From: Parus major
Lineage: Eukaryota; Chordata; Aves; Passeriformes; Paridae
Reading direction: 5' to 3'
DNA: 64,000 nt
Assembly (NCBI RefSeq): GCF_001522545.3
Contig: NC_031769.1
Span: 70,236,640-70,300,639 of the forward strand
Positions 51,572-63,088 of this stretch are shown piece after piece. The notes beneath the pieces were generated by a model. It was not told the DNA's origin and did no database searches. It saw nothing but the letters and a program-made list of their open reading frames with translations. Numbering within the stretch: position 1 is the stretch's first letter; each line of letters begins with the position of its first letter. Made by a program: the position numbers and the translations under genes.

Positions 51572-54514
51572 TTCATACAAGAATTTTGGTGTCTGTACTA
51601 AGAGAGAAATATGACAGGAAGCTTTTGCAAGTGTTAGTACTTTACCTGCCACTGACATTTGTCCCAAATTTGAGATTCCTAACCCTTTTTTCACTGATTT
51701 CTGATGTCTCAAAGTCATTTCGAAAAATATTTAATGAGAACTAAATAGAAAAAAAATAAATTTCTTAAAGTCCAGTACTGCCAAGCTTACTATTCAATTC
51801 CATATTGAAGTTTATATTTTGAAGTTTTATCTGTAATTCAACTTAGCATTTGAACTTTGAACCTCTTTTCTTAATTAAAACCTAAGTGTTCATATGAGAG
51901 TTTAGAAAGAAAACAATAGGCAGGCAAAAAGTATTAACACATTAATTATGGAGATGCTGTCAAATATAATTGTTGGGGCTGAGTAGACAATTACAGTGTG
52001 AATTTAGACAGACTTAAGATTACTTTCTACTTCTTATGGGATACTAAGCACTGATTAATTCTGTGGTGTCAGGTATTTACTACAGGAAGTTCTTTGATAT
52101 TATAGGGCCAAGCACCAATAGATCTTTCTCCTTCCACACTAAATCTAGATGTGCTTAGTGCAGCATTTTCATGATTCCACTTAAAATGTCATTTCTCTTT
52201 GTCAGCTGTCAGCATTTTATTATGAAAGCTTATAATTATGAATAATTTTTAAATCCATTTAAATGTAGGGTTAAAATATAGCGTATGGAATTTAATGAGT
52301 TACGTTTTATTGTGAAATTTCAAAACATTTCTCTAGCCATGGCATTTAAAAGCCCATATAGTGATATCAGTGGGCACAAAAATACCTCAGAACGTCAACT
52401 ACAAGCATCTATATCTGAACACATGCATAATAGTGCCATAATATTTTTTTCCTGTGAAATTATACAGACTTTTCAGTACTTTTATGCAATACAAATATGA
52501 TTTCAACGTGGCATCAGAAAATATGTTTTTGAAATCTGACTTTTAAGTGGAAGCTCGGGCTTTTGAGTCCAGAATTTTTTTCTTCAACCAATACAGAAGT
52601 CAACTACAAACACTTTGGAGAAATGCGATGGTCAACCCGAGCCTTCAAAATTTCTGGGAAAAAAAATATGAAAAGAAATAATTCTCATATTCAGATTCTA
52701 CTTTATGGAAGGTTGACAGTCTAGGGAGATTAAAAAATATTTGTGCTTCATTCCCTCTGGAAGAAATTGCCTTTGACCTAAAAGATGCCCTTGTGCTATA
52801 TCCTGACCACAGCAAGGCCTGCCCCACATACACCCAGAGCTCTTCTGTTCTGTCTCCTATTCCAGTTTTCAGCACACCTCTCTACAGGAAGAAATATAAG
52901 AGATTAAAGCTTTCATCCTAAATTCTGAGGAGGTCTCTTTTATATTTGAAAAATTGTGACTCTTTGGAATTTAATATGTTGAGTCTGTCTCCATCATTTA
53001 TCTGCCTGTCATAGTTGAGGCTTGGATATTTTTTTTTAATTTTTTTTTTAAGTGCCCTTTCTTTACCTATATTTGATTGTAAGAAAGTATTTAGTAATAA
53101 AGTGCATAGACAACCATGAATCAGTGTCTCTGGGCAAAAGCTCATTATATTAAATATTAGAAACTGTGCAGAAAAGACAGTTAATAAACAGTATCTTGCA
53201 TAAGATCATAACAAATCAGATGCCTGAAAGAACAATACAATACCAAAATTTGTCACAGAAAAAGAGCCATTTATCTGTAAATGAAGTAGTATATTTTTTC
53301 ATGTGGTACCTTCTTCTGTCACTTGGTGCAGCCTGAGTGCTGCACACTCCGTATTGACATCAGGGTTCCACGTGGAAATAGTATCTGCTGTCAAAGCAGT
53401 AGTTATAGAACTCCCTTCCCATCTCCACAGAGCCTCCTGCTATAGGTTTCTGGTGGTACACGAGACAAGGACAGGAAAGAGTAAAAAAAGAAAGATTGAA
53501 ATAAAAGAGGTGGTGGGAAATGGCTTAACATAAAACCAAAACCTTAAAATTTCCCTCTACAGTGGCTCAAAACAGTGTTTGAAGGTCAAATCAAGACTAG
53601 AATATCGGAAATATCAGTTCAACCCGGGCTGAGCAATGGTTAACAGACACCACTTTAGACACAGCTGCATTCATTTTATGTTTTGTACCCAACTCTTGTC
53701 TGCTGGCTCACCAGGAGAGAAGACCTATACTCACATAAAAGAATAAATATGAAATATGCTGAATATCATGGCTTTCAAAATGACCATCATCATCATATTT
53801 TCTAGTAAGAAGTGAGTAGTGAATGAGCTGTGAAACAGTTTAGCCTGCTGCTTGTTTCCTACAAAGTGTTCGCCAGTTTCTGTCTCTGCACTGCTGCGAC
53901 AGTTGTTGGGCTGGCTGGCAGCAAGGAAGCTGACAAAGTGATGGGAATCCTCTCTGCTGTTTACCCTGTGGATGTCCACAGAGCAAAAGAAAAATGAGGG
54001 CTTTGACCTTACTGTGTTGCTTGCTGTTCTGAGCAGGTTGTAATTAAAGGCCACCTATCATTTTTCTATACTCAAAAATACAGAGCACAAGTGCAAATGC
54101 TGTTCATGAGAGCTTAGAATCAGACATCTTTTCTCAGCTAATACAGTGATAGAGGGAAGACTAAGACATTCTTATTTTCATGCTAGTGCTACATAGCATG
54201 GTCTTTATGAATTTTTGATTGTGTTTTGATTGGTATGGAGGCATCCATACCAGGGAAATTAAAGTAATTCAAAAGTTAATTTGCAATAAGAAGGAGAGGA
54301 AGCTTACCTTTCAGACAATGGCCACAAAAAATGGCTTCTGATCCAGAATATGGTGACTTGTGTTGGACCAACTTCTCACCCTAGCTCCTTATTACAGGGA
54401 TAGAGGAGTCTTTTGTAGGTGTGGGTGTCTAGGATGTTACCACTTAATAGATGAAGTCAAGCTTGGGGTTCTGTACTACTAATGTATTAATAAGGACTGG
54501 GGTGTGAAGTATCT
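51572..54514. other. 2.9 kb non-coding stretch
   Basis: No gene or recognisable element was found. The 107-codon minus-strand open frame (53731-54054) lacks any domain. A 7-bp inverted pair GCTCGGG/CCCGAGC about 80 bp apart at 52552 and 52638 is too short to define a transposon. T-runs are at 53030-53052. Confidence 0.45.
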
Positions 54515-54598
54515 GGATTGAGCAGGGTCAGAACTAGATAATCTTTAAGGTCCCTTTCAACCCAAATCCCGATATGATTATCATTCTCTGATTCTATG
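54515..54598 (+). mobile_element. CR1 LINE fragment, very short 3' tail, + orientation
   Basis: The last 80 or so bp match the CR1 terminus: GTCAGAACTAGATAATCTTT, AAGGTCCCTTTCAACCCAAA, then a diverged spacer and CATTCTCTGATTCTATG. Sequence upstream to about 54400 may be a more decayed part of the same copy, but I cannot align it with confidence. Confidence 0.78.
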
Positions 54599-55429
54599 TC
54601 CTGGTGCACTAGTATATCCAAACTAAAATATGTTCAGCTTTTACTAAAGCATTTAAGATACTTTTTCTGTTCAAAGAAAGGAAAATAGATTAACATACCA
54701 AAATAAAGGACAAACAGATTCAACAGCAATTTTTTTTGCTTGAAAGTGGTATTCAGGCATTCAGACTCATGATAGAGCATTTTCTTTTTCAATTGGCCTT
54801 TAAGATACGAATGAAGATAATCTATGTCTGGCTAGAGACACATATTCTAGGGCTTCTACTAAATCAATTTTCCTAATGCATTTGAGGGTATTTGTTAGTT
54901 GTCTTTTCCTTTTTATTGGGGAAATATATATTAAAAATCTATTTTTAAAAAAATAAAGTAACAAAATCTCCAAATTGCAGGAAATGACAAAGACTAAGTG
55001 ATCCATTCAATTTTGACATTTTCTGTACTCTGCATGGCAATCTCCAATTACTTGTTATTTCCATTGGACATAATGCCTCTGTAAGGAAAATGAACAAATG
55101 GAGATTAATTGATAAAATGCATAATTACAGAATTCTGAATTTAAGACAAATTTTGAAAAACAAGGTTTATGTATCATTATCAATATAAGAAAACAACAGA
55201 ATTCAAAACAAGGCAGTTCCAGAAATCTCCCTTGTGGAGACCACACGTGTAACACACTTGGTCTTTACATGTGATCCTTTCCCAAATGAGAGCATGTTCT
55301 GCAGCTGTTGAGAAGAGAATTGTTGTTTACATAGACGGGATGATACTTTTATAAGAATAGATCAGTAACAGAGTAAAAATACAGACAAAATCCAGCTGTA
55401 TTGGAGTTCTGGGTACAGTAGAAAGGCTG
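54599..55429. other. Non-coding stretch, nothing recognised
   Basis: AT-rich sequence without supported features. Confidence 0.5.
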
Positions 55430-55545
55430 GGGGGAAGGGAGGGAAGGCAGGAAGGCTGGAAGGAAGGAAAGGCAGGCAGGAAAGGCAGGCAGGCAGGCAG
55501 GAAGGCAGGAAGGAGGGAAGGAAGGAAGGAAGGAAGGAAGGAAGG
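55430..55545. repeat. (GGAA)n/(GGCA)n purine-rich tetranucleotide repeat
   Basis: About 115 bp of GGAA, GGCA, GGGA and GGCT units end in about seven pure GGAA copies. The plus strand is nearly all purine. The mixed units suggest interconversion of GGAA and GGCA by point change followed by slippage. The P/S/F/L/C/A open frames on the minus strand are repeat artefacts. Confidence 0.93.
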
Positions 55546-55894
55546 CCATTAAAAGCAGAATTCATCTTTCTGAGATGCAATGTATAGAAATATTTGCCTA
55601 TTTTCTACACTGCAAAAAATGAAAAGTCCAATATTCTTCCCTTTATGAATAAATTTGTGTGAGTAATAAATGTCCAACTAATTTATCTTCTTCAAAATGT
55701 TCTACAAAATACAAGTCTGTAAAACTCAAACCAGCTTAATCAATAGAAGTGTATTTGTTGCACTTTGGTGCATGAAAAAAAAAAATAGCTAACTGCAAAA
55801 CTGCAATATCCTGTTGTAGTTGATAGCTTGAAATGTATTTTTTCCCCATCTTTTAGTTGTGATTTCCCCCCCAGCTTCTCTTCCTCCTAATTGT
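55546..55894. other. Non-coding stretch before the CpG-richer patch
   Basis: AT-rich sequence, nothing recognised. Confidence 0.5.
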
Positions 55895-55908
55895 TTACCT
55901 GGTGTCAA

Positions 55909-55922
55909 GTTACCATGGTTAC
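55909..55922. promoter_or_regulatory. Imperfect X-box-like palindrome (possible RFX site)
   Basis: GTTACCATGGTTAC has one good RFX half-site (GTTACC) and a second half differing from the GGTAAC ideal by one base. It lies about 20 bp before the start of a CpG-richer segment that runs into the gap. Position and motif would fit a promoter, but a 14-bp imperfect match alone is weak. Confidence 0.22.
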
Positions 55923-55937
55923 TGAAGTTTCTCTCCT

Positions 55938-56039
55938 CAGCCCCACGGCGAGAGGCCGGATAGAGTAAAGAGAGGACCCTGCTGGCATTTCCAGCTGCTT
56001 GAAGTTTCTTTAGCCCAGGAAAGCACGGAGTTGGGAGAA
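55938..56039. other. CpG-richer segment bordering the second gap
   Basis: Composition shifts here to include ACGGCG, GGCCGG and GCACGG in an otherwise CpG-poor area. The 10-mer TGAAGTTTCT occurs at 55923-55932 and again at 56000-56009, each soon followed by AGCCC, so there is a partial direct repeat of about 77-bp period. It may be the start of an LTR or a promoter-proximal exon. The informative part is missing in the gap. Confidence 0.4.
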
Positions 56040-56506
56040 NNNNNNNNNNNNNNNNNNNNNNNNNNNNNNNNNNNNNNNNNNNNNNNNNNNNNNNNNNNNN
56101 NNNNNNNNNNNNNNNNNNNNNNNNNNNNNNNNNNNNNNNNNNNNNNNNNNNNNNNNNNNNNNNNNNNNNNNNNNNNNNNNNNNNNNNNNNNNNNNNNNNN
56201 NNNNNNNNNNNNNNNNNNNNNNNNNNNNNNNNNNNNNNNNNNNNNNNNNNNNNNNNNNNNNNNNNNNNNNNNNNNNNNNNNNNNNNNNNNNNNNNNNNNN
56301 NNNNNNNNNNNNNNNNNNNNNNNNNNNNNNNNNNNNNNNNNNNNNNNNNNNNNNNNNNNNNNNNNNNNNNNNNNNNNNNNNNNNNNNNNNNNNNNNNNNN
56401 NNNNNNNNNNNNNNNNNNNNNNNNNNNNNNNNNNNNNNNNNNNNNNNNNNNNNNNNNNNNNNNNNNNNNNNNNNNNNNNNNNNNNNNNNNNNNNNNNNNN
56501 NNNNNN
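56040..56506. other. Assembly gap (467 N)
   Basis: This is a run of 467 undetermined bases. Both flanks are locally CpG-richer than the rest of the window, which suggests that the missing DNA is GC-rich or repetitive. Long open frames drawn across it (about 200 codons on both strands) are artefacts of N. Confidence 0.99.
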
Positions 56507-56575
56507 ATGCTGGCTCGAAACTCGAGTGAGGAGAAACCTCATCACTGAGCTAGCCAGGCCACACTCGAGAAGATC
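56507..56575. other. CpG-retaining segment after the gap with CTCGAG inverted repeats
   Basis: Four or five TCGA-containing words lie within 70 bp. CTCGAGTG at 56521-56528 and its complement CACTCGAG at 56562-56569 form an 8-bp inverted pair, and further CTCGAAA and ATCGAG copies lie nearby. It is likely the right end of whatever occupies the gap. Possible identities are an endogenous retrovirus LTR or a regulatory island. Confidence 0.4.
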
Positions 56576-59500
56576 GAGTCAATATCCTGCATATCTCCAG
56601 TCCTCAATGACAATTTTTCAGTGTTTAGTTTGATTGCAAGAAAAAATATGTAAAGTAGAAGAAGGAACACTGCTATCATGGTCCACTTTAGAAGGAACTC
56701 TACTTCTTGAAGACGGAGTAAATTGTAAGTGGCAAATACAATCCTCTTAGTGTGTTGTTGCTGAGAAACAAGCACCAAGGTAGATGTACTGTAGATGTCA
56801 GAAAGGCAGGGGGAAAAATAGCAGAAATGTAACCCACACATGCTATCTACAAAAATAATTCTAGAGAAGAAACTACCTTTTGCACATCATGTGTGAACTA
56901 TAAGCACCAGTCCAAGGATGTTGCAGGTCTGTGAATTCACCACAAACATGGATGCAGGAAGGAGCTCCCTGGTGCTCCCAGCACCTGCTGAAGATGCTTT
57001 ATCCGCTGTGCACAGCACAATACAGAAGGTGCTCAGTTTTGGCTGGCTCCCTTTCCAGAGCATGCAAGATTCAATATCTGTAGGTGCAGGTGGGCTTGCT
57101 CGCCATGGCACAGGCTGTGCCTGTCTGTGTGTAGTGTGTGGGCACTTCCTCTGCAAACACCAGGCACTCAGGCAGAAAAATGTGTGGACAAGAGGCAGAA
57201 GCCAGCTGGGCTCAGACTCTGGAGACTGCTATTCCTGAGCTGTGTACACACAGCCCTGGCAGGCCCTGCCTTATGTGTGTGATCACCATGTCACACCACT
57301 AATATATTTCCTTTTCTTTCTGTCTTCTCACCAACATGGTTTTGACCTTCTTCCTTAATGTCTCCATCTCTCTACTTAAATCTCTTTCACAATCACCTTC
57401 CTCTTTCTGATATTTCCCTTTCTTAATATATGAATACAATATAAATACTCACAAATAAAGCCTCAAAACACCTAAGAAAGCAGAAACTATTGCCATTATT
57501 TTATGTTTCCAATTAATTCAAAGGACAAATTTATTGGAAATCAATGTGGTATATTGGAAATAAATCATTCAAGCGACATGGCAAGCTAGGAAAAACAGCC
57601 CTCTTGGTAATTGAAAAGCTAACTGAGCAGGTTGCACTGTAATTGATCACATAGGTAGCTTAAAGAATAGATTAATTCTATATTGCTGTTATCTATAGCC
57701 TTTTTTTTCCCCCAGTCTGGGCACCACAAAAAGTACTGTGCATGAGTTGCTAAATATATTTCCAATTTTCATTCACAGCATATTATAAAAAAATAAGGTT
57801 CTGTTTTCAAAGATTATGCCGAGTTCATTTGTATTTTCCTTCTTCAAGGTCTTTTTCTTTATGCAGGAGTTCACATGAGATGCATGTAACTTTACTACTG
57901 TGGCTAGTCTCATTTTCCCTTACATGGCCTGCCAAAACTAAGATCCACTTAGCAAATGTAAATATAAATAAAACTGCAACATAGAAATTGCTGTAGTACA
58001 CCTTTCTGGCCACAGACAAGAAGATTTCTGTTTTCTGTAACTTTTTCTATTCATTCTGGGCAGATTTTAATTTTCCTCTGCAGTAATGCTTGAGTGGATT
58101 GCAGCCTTGCTCCTCAGTCTGACCAATGTTCTACAATCCCTTCTTGCTTTGAAACATCATCCAAGGGTCATCCATCATGCCAGATAGGAGGATTAGTATT
58201 TCTTTAATCCTATTAACTTTAATATCAATAGGTTATTTTCACAGAGGCATCTTTTGCTAAATCCTTTCCTGTGCAATGTTTAAAGTTATTCCTTGGCTGT
58301 TTGCTTACTGCATTGCCTGATGGGTGGGCAATCTCCGCAGAGGTAGGAGAAGACCGGTCAGACACTCTTTCAGCTTGATTTGGAGCAGTCACAGGAAACT
58401 AATTCTCTGACCTTCCAGAAAGGTATTGTCTGCATCCAGCTGCAGAATCCAGTCTCTCTTAAATAAGCCACTCAGCTTTTGAACCCTCCTAATCAAATAG
58501 AGGTGCATTGGCAGAACCGAGACCAACCTTTGCTCAGCTCAGCAAATAGAGTGGCAATTGAGGCAGGAGGAGTGGAAAGGTTAAAGAGGAGTCTTGAGGG
58601 TTTCTGTCATCTCAAGCAGAAGAGAAAATCCTCACTGACTCAGTTACATCCTGGATAATGACTTTGATCACCTCATGGAAAAAATCTTCCTCTTCCTGAA
58701 ATATTGCATTTTGTTTCATTGGCCTTTATTACAAGCAGCCAACTTTCCTGTTTCAGCTTTTAAAAATGATATTAGCTTAAAACAGACTTGTGTTTTTTTC
58801 AAATGTCATTACAATAAAGTAATATATTTAAATTTTATTTAAATTGATTTTTATTAATATAATGTCTATTGAATAAAAATATTAGTCACTTCTTCCTACT
58901 GTATTTACTACACCCAAATAGCAAACATCCACAGAATCCAAAGCTGATAGTACCTAAAGAAAAACACAACTTTTTCGCAAGCAGCTTCAGTATGTACCTA
59001 TGAACTGATTTTAGATCTGTACACTACTTGTACTGGGAGCAGATGGTGGTCATTAGTTCTTTCAATAATTATTTATTTTGATTTAATTGCAGATGCGATG
59101 CAGATAATTTCTTTCTCAAAACTGAAAACAACATACAACCATTGTATCTTTTTCTTTGGCATGCAGTTTAATCTCACTAATGACGGAGATATTTAAGCCA
59201 GAGAGTTTTCTTGGCTTGTATTAGATCTATCATCTAGATATCCTGGAGTTTTGCTTGTTTCTTGAGATAATTTTAAAAGTCAGTAAACATATTGATTGTA
59301 AAACAAGCAAGATATCAGCCAAGATGAACTTATTTGCATTTCTCTAACACAGTTTTAAATCCATTTACTTTCCAGCACTAATATGTGAAAAGATATGGTG
59401 ATGGTATGCATTCTGAAACGAGACATTTAATTTAAATAATTCAAAAATAAGATGCTTCATACCTAGCTCTAATTTAATACATTTAAGAATTCTATTATAG

Positions 59501-60054
59501 CTGGCAATATATTATAAGTGTGAGAGTGTAAGAAAAACAATGCAGAGAAATAAAAAAAACCCAGACCAATTCTCCTTCACTCACTAATATCTGAGATTAC
59601 ATGAGATGAAGGAAGAGTTTGCCATTGTCGGGAAAATTAACTACTATTGGTTTCTAAAGTTTTAAGAAAAGGAGAAGGAATATGAAATATCAAACTGTGA
59701 AAAGACTCAGCAGATTTGGGGTCAGGAATTGTATTCAATTTTGTGTGTCCCATTTGTTTCTGAGTTTTCTATTCTCTTCTCTTTCTGGCTCAGATCTCCA
59801 CTCTCTGTGGCTCAAGACATTAATCATTATAGTTCTAAACCAAAGATTTTAGCTAGATCTGCACAAAACTTTTGTAATGAAACTGGAGAAATTCAGACTA
59901 ACCTGCTTTGGGGTTTTACTCCTGCAAGCAGCTAAGGAAATTCAAAAGTAAGTGAAAAAATTGTCAAAAGAAAAGTGAGATAGATGTTTCATTTCTGAGT
60001 TTAATAAAAAATTTCAAAAGTTCAGGTATGTGTTCATTTAGCAAATATTTCTTG
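56576..60054. other. 3.5 kb non-coding stretch
   Basis: No gene was found. The 99-codon minus-strand open frame at 56542-56841 contains a hydrophobic run (LLLLYIFFLAI) but no other membrane-protein feature, and the plus-strand 106-codon frame at 56918-57238 is in a locally GC-richer patch. Neither is supported as a gene. Confidence 0.45.
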
Positions 60055-60160
60055 AAATTAAATTATTATATTAAACACAATTATTTTATAAGAATATAAT
60101 TAACAATATATAATAAATAATTTAATGTTGTTATATTAAATTATAAGTAAAATTATTTCT
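60055..60160. repeat. AT-rich low-complexity region
   Basis: The segment is nearly pure A/T with many TTATATTAAA, AATTATTTTA and ATAATAAATAA words. It looks like a decayed AT repeat. Confidence 0.7.
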
Positions 60161-63069
60161 GATGCTATTTTTAAATACTGTTTGTTACCACTTTCTACTG
60201 GAAATGACTGCCCTTATGGCAGTAGAGCTATAGGCCTGGAACCCAGGAGCGTGTTCTTTCCTGGTCAGCGCACTGGTCAGACAATTTGATCTGGAGCCAC
60301 CTACAAATTGCCACGTGGACCAGCTGAAATTAAGTTGTCCAAACCTCCAGTTGTGGGTCATAACTCACATTTTTATGCAGAGTTGCGTTAACCTCTCCAG
60401 AAAAAGACGTTTGATCGTGTCTTCACTCACACAGTTTTGGTAACAGATTATGTGGAAAAGCACAATCCTCAGCTGGATCTGCTGACATGCAGATACTTCA
60501 TGGAGCTTTCACACTGCAAGAAGCCAAATTTCATGAAGGAAAACCCTAAACAGAGATAAAGTGAGGAACAGCTCTTTTGGAAGTAGTGACCAAATGAAAA
60601 GTGACAGGTTTTGGCAGAGTCCTGCCTTTCTGCAGCTGGTCACATTGTTTTGAATCAGAACCATGTTCTTGGAAATTATCTGACATTACAATTACAATGA
60701 AGTTTTCACGGTCAACATTGTAAAACATAATTGGGGTGTAAGCTTCATCACTCTGCATTTGTATTGTAGAGGAACATAGGAAAACAAAAGTTCATTCCAA
60801 TTCAAATTATAGAGATAATCTTTTAGCTAAACTAGTTCATGAGGCATATAAACTCACAACTGAACAACTCTGCATTTTTTTAATTTTACATTTCCTCTAG
60901 TATATAGTAAAAATATACAAATATATAAATTATATATCTATTAGAAATGTAAAACATAACAATATAACAGATCTACAAATATAGTAAGAATGCTGGAATA
61001 ATACTACAAACACCACTGGTAGTAAGTGATTTGTGAACTACAGAAAACATAATAAGAAAGCCAAATAAAATAAAATTTTCATCCTGCCAGGTATGGGAAA
61101 ATGGCTGATGGACTCAGCTGTCCTCTGTGGTGGGATCCTTGTGGAGCTGGCTGGCTGCCCTGGTCTCTCTTGTCACAGAGGCCATCCCTACAGGCACATC
61201 ACACCCTTCCCATCCCAGACCCCACCACTGTCCCCCCACCAACACCTGGACACTTACACGCCAGTCAGTAGAGACAAACAGAAAGGTTTTAAGGTGAACT
61301 TCATTTTACACGTTGTGAGATGAAGTGCACTGGAGAGGAATGTTTGTTCTCTTCCCTGCCTTTACAGAGAGACTAAGCAATTTGATCACATGTAGATTTT
61401 CATATGGAGGTCATCTGAAACTAGGTGAGAAGAATGCCTTTGAGTAAGACCAAAATGAACATCTCCATGCAAACATTCTAGAAGATGAAAATCGGTCAAT
61501 GACACATACATGGGGTCTGATAATGCTTATAAACATTATTTGTAACAGAAAATAAAATTATTTGTATGAGAAGTTGATCTATGTTTCAAGAAAACTAAAG
61601 TGGCTTAATTTTGATTTAATTTTTGTGGCAGCATGTTTCATTCAGAAGATAATTTTGTATGCTAAAGGTTATGCTCATTTCTCATAATATGCTGAAAAAA
61701 GACACTATCATTAAGAAATAAAATCTAATTGTTTCAAATAATTTATTGGTGACAATTTCCACTTCAAGGAAAGTTTCAGAATAATTGATATTCTATTCTG
61801 ATAAATATTCTGCTCCCCCAATACCCCCACAAAAGCTGGCACACCCAACTACCTTAACTCAAAGTACAAAGGGTAACATACAAAAAGAATCGTGAAGCAA
61901 CAAGGAAGAAGTGTTTGACAGATCTGAAAACTCATTTACTCTTGTTTGCATGCATACTTAGACACATCCTAATCTATTACTCTGTACGGGAGAGAATATA
62001 TGAATGCATACAAAAATTTATTTAATCATACTTGAAAAGAATATTTTATCACACTTACCTAATCTATGAATTCCTGTTTTTCAAACAATATTTAAAATGT
62101 TGCTGTGTAGAGATTGCTTCAGCTACATTATTTCACATTCTTCTTTTCATATTACCATTTATTAATCATGTCTGTAAATGGAATCAGCATTACTACCTGG
62201 AATATATTGATTTAACTCTCAGCTGTTGATAGCCAAATTAAGCTACACAGTAGAAAAATATTAAATAAATAAATAACTTGCTGTGTTAAAAAAAATAAAA
62301 AAAATTAATGGTTATTCTAATAAAGTTATGTAATTTATCTGAAATCTAAACAAATTATAATTTCGAGGTGACTAATGTGCCTAAGGAAAAAAGAAAAGAC
62401 ACAACCATTAATGATATTCTGTCCAAACTATCTGTCCTAAGACATAATTCACATTTTATTTTTGTGTAATTCTGATATTTAAAAGCTTCCTTGTTGACAC
62501 TGACATTAGCACTCTGTAACAAGTATCCAGGGAATAGTATCCCTCAGCAGTCATACACTTTCCCAGACATGCCAGTTTCTGTATACTTTCCAGGCTGATC
62601 AAGCATTAAGGAAACTTGATGTCAGCTATGTCAAAGTGCTCTGCTTTAACTGCAAGTGACATTGTCATTTATGCCAAAAGGTTAAGGGGTAAAAAGAAAA
62701 AAAATCCCAAAACAACTCAGTGCAAGATTTGACATAACAGCAAAAATGTTGGTATTCTCCTTTGCAAATCACTTCATTTTTCATCCTGTTCCAACACCAT
62801 TGATTTGATGCAGCCTCAAAGTATGGACTGTTGTCTTAAAGCCAACACCAAGAAACAAAAGTCCTAAGACAAGCCTAAGAGCTTTAGTGTTTATGTGGAC
62901 ATCACTGAGCTTCCAGAGGACATCAGTACAGCCCAATTAACCTCTCCTCCATCTGATATTCCTTGGAAGGAGAAAATGGAGAAATGGTCACCAATGCTTC
63001 TAGCTTTAATTAGAGAAAACTCTTCATTTTAATGTATATGCTCCAGAATGGGTGATACTTTCTTCTTTT
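60161..63069. other. 2.9 kb non-coding stretch
   Basis: No gene or recognisable element was found. A short GC-richer patch at 60230-60320 and another at 61090-61270 carry no domain-bearing frames. An AAATAAATAAATAA patch is at 62263-62278. Confidence 0.45.
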
Positions 63070-63088
63070 ATATATATATATATATTTT
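63070..63088. repeat. (TA)n dinucleotide microsatellite
   Basis: About nine uninterrupted TA units. Confidence 0.85.

Noticed and set aside
52552..52645. Possible miniature transposon with GCTCGGG/CCCGAGC arms
   Set aside because: The complementary arms are only 7 bp, and no flanking target duplication could be found.
53605..53640. AGTTCAACCCGGG resembling a tRNA T-arm box
   Set aside because: No matching A-box upstream and no acceptor pairing. The phrase is isolated.
56031..56633. 200-codon open frames on both strands
   Set aside because: They are open only because the 467 N contain no stop codons.
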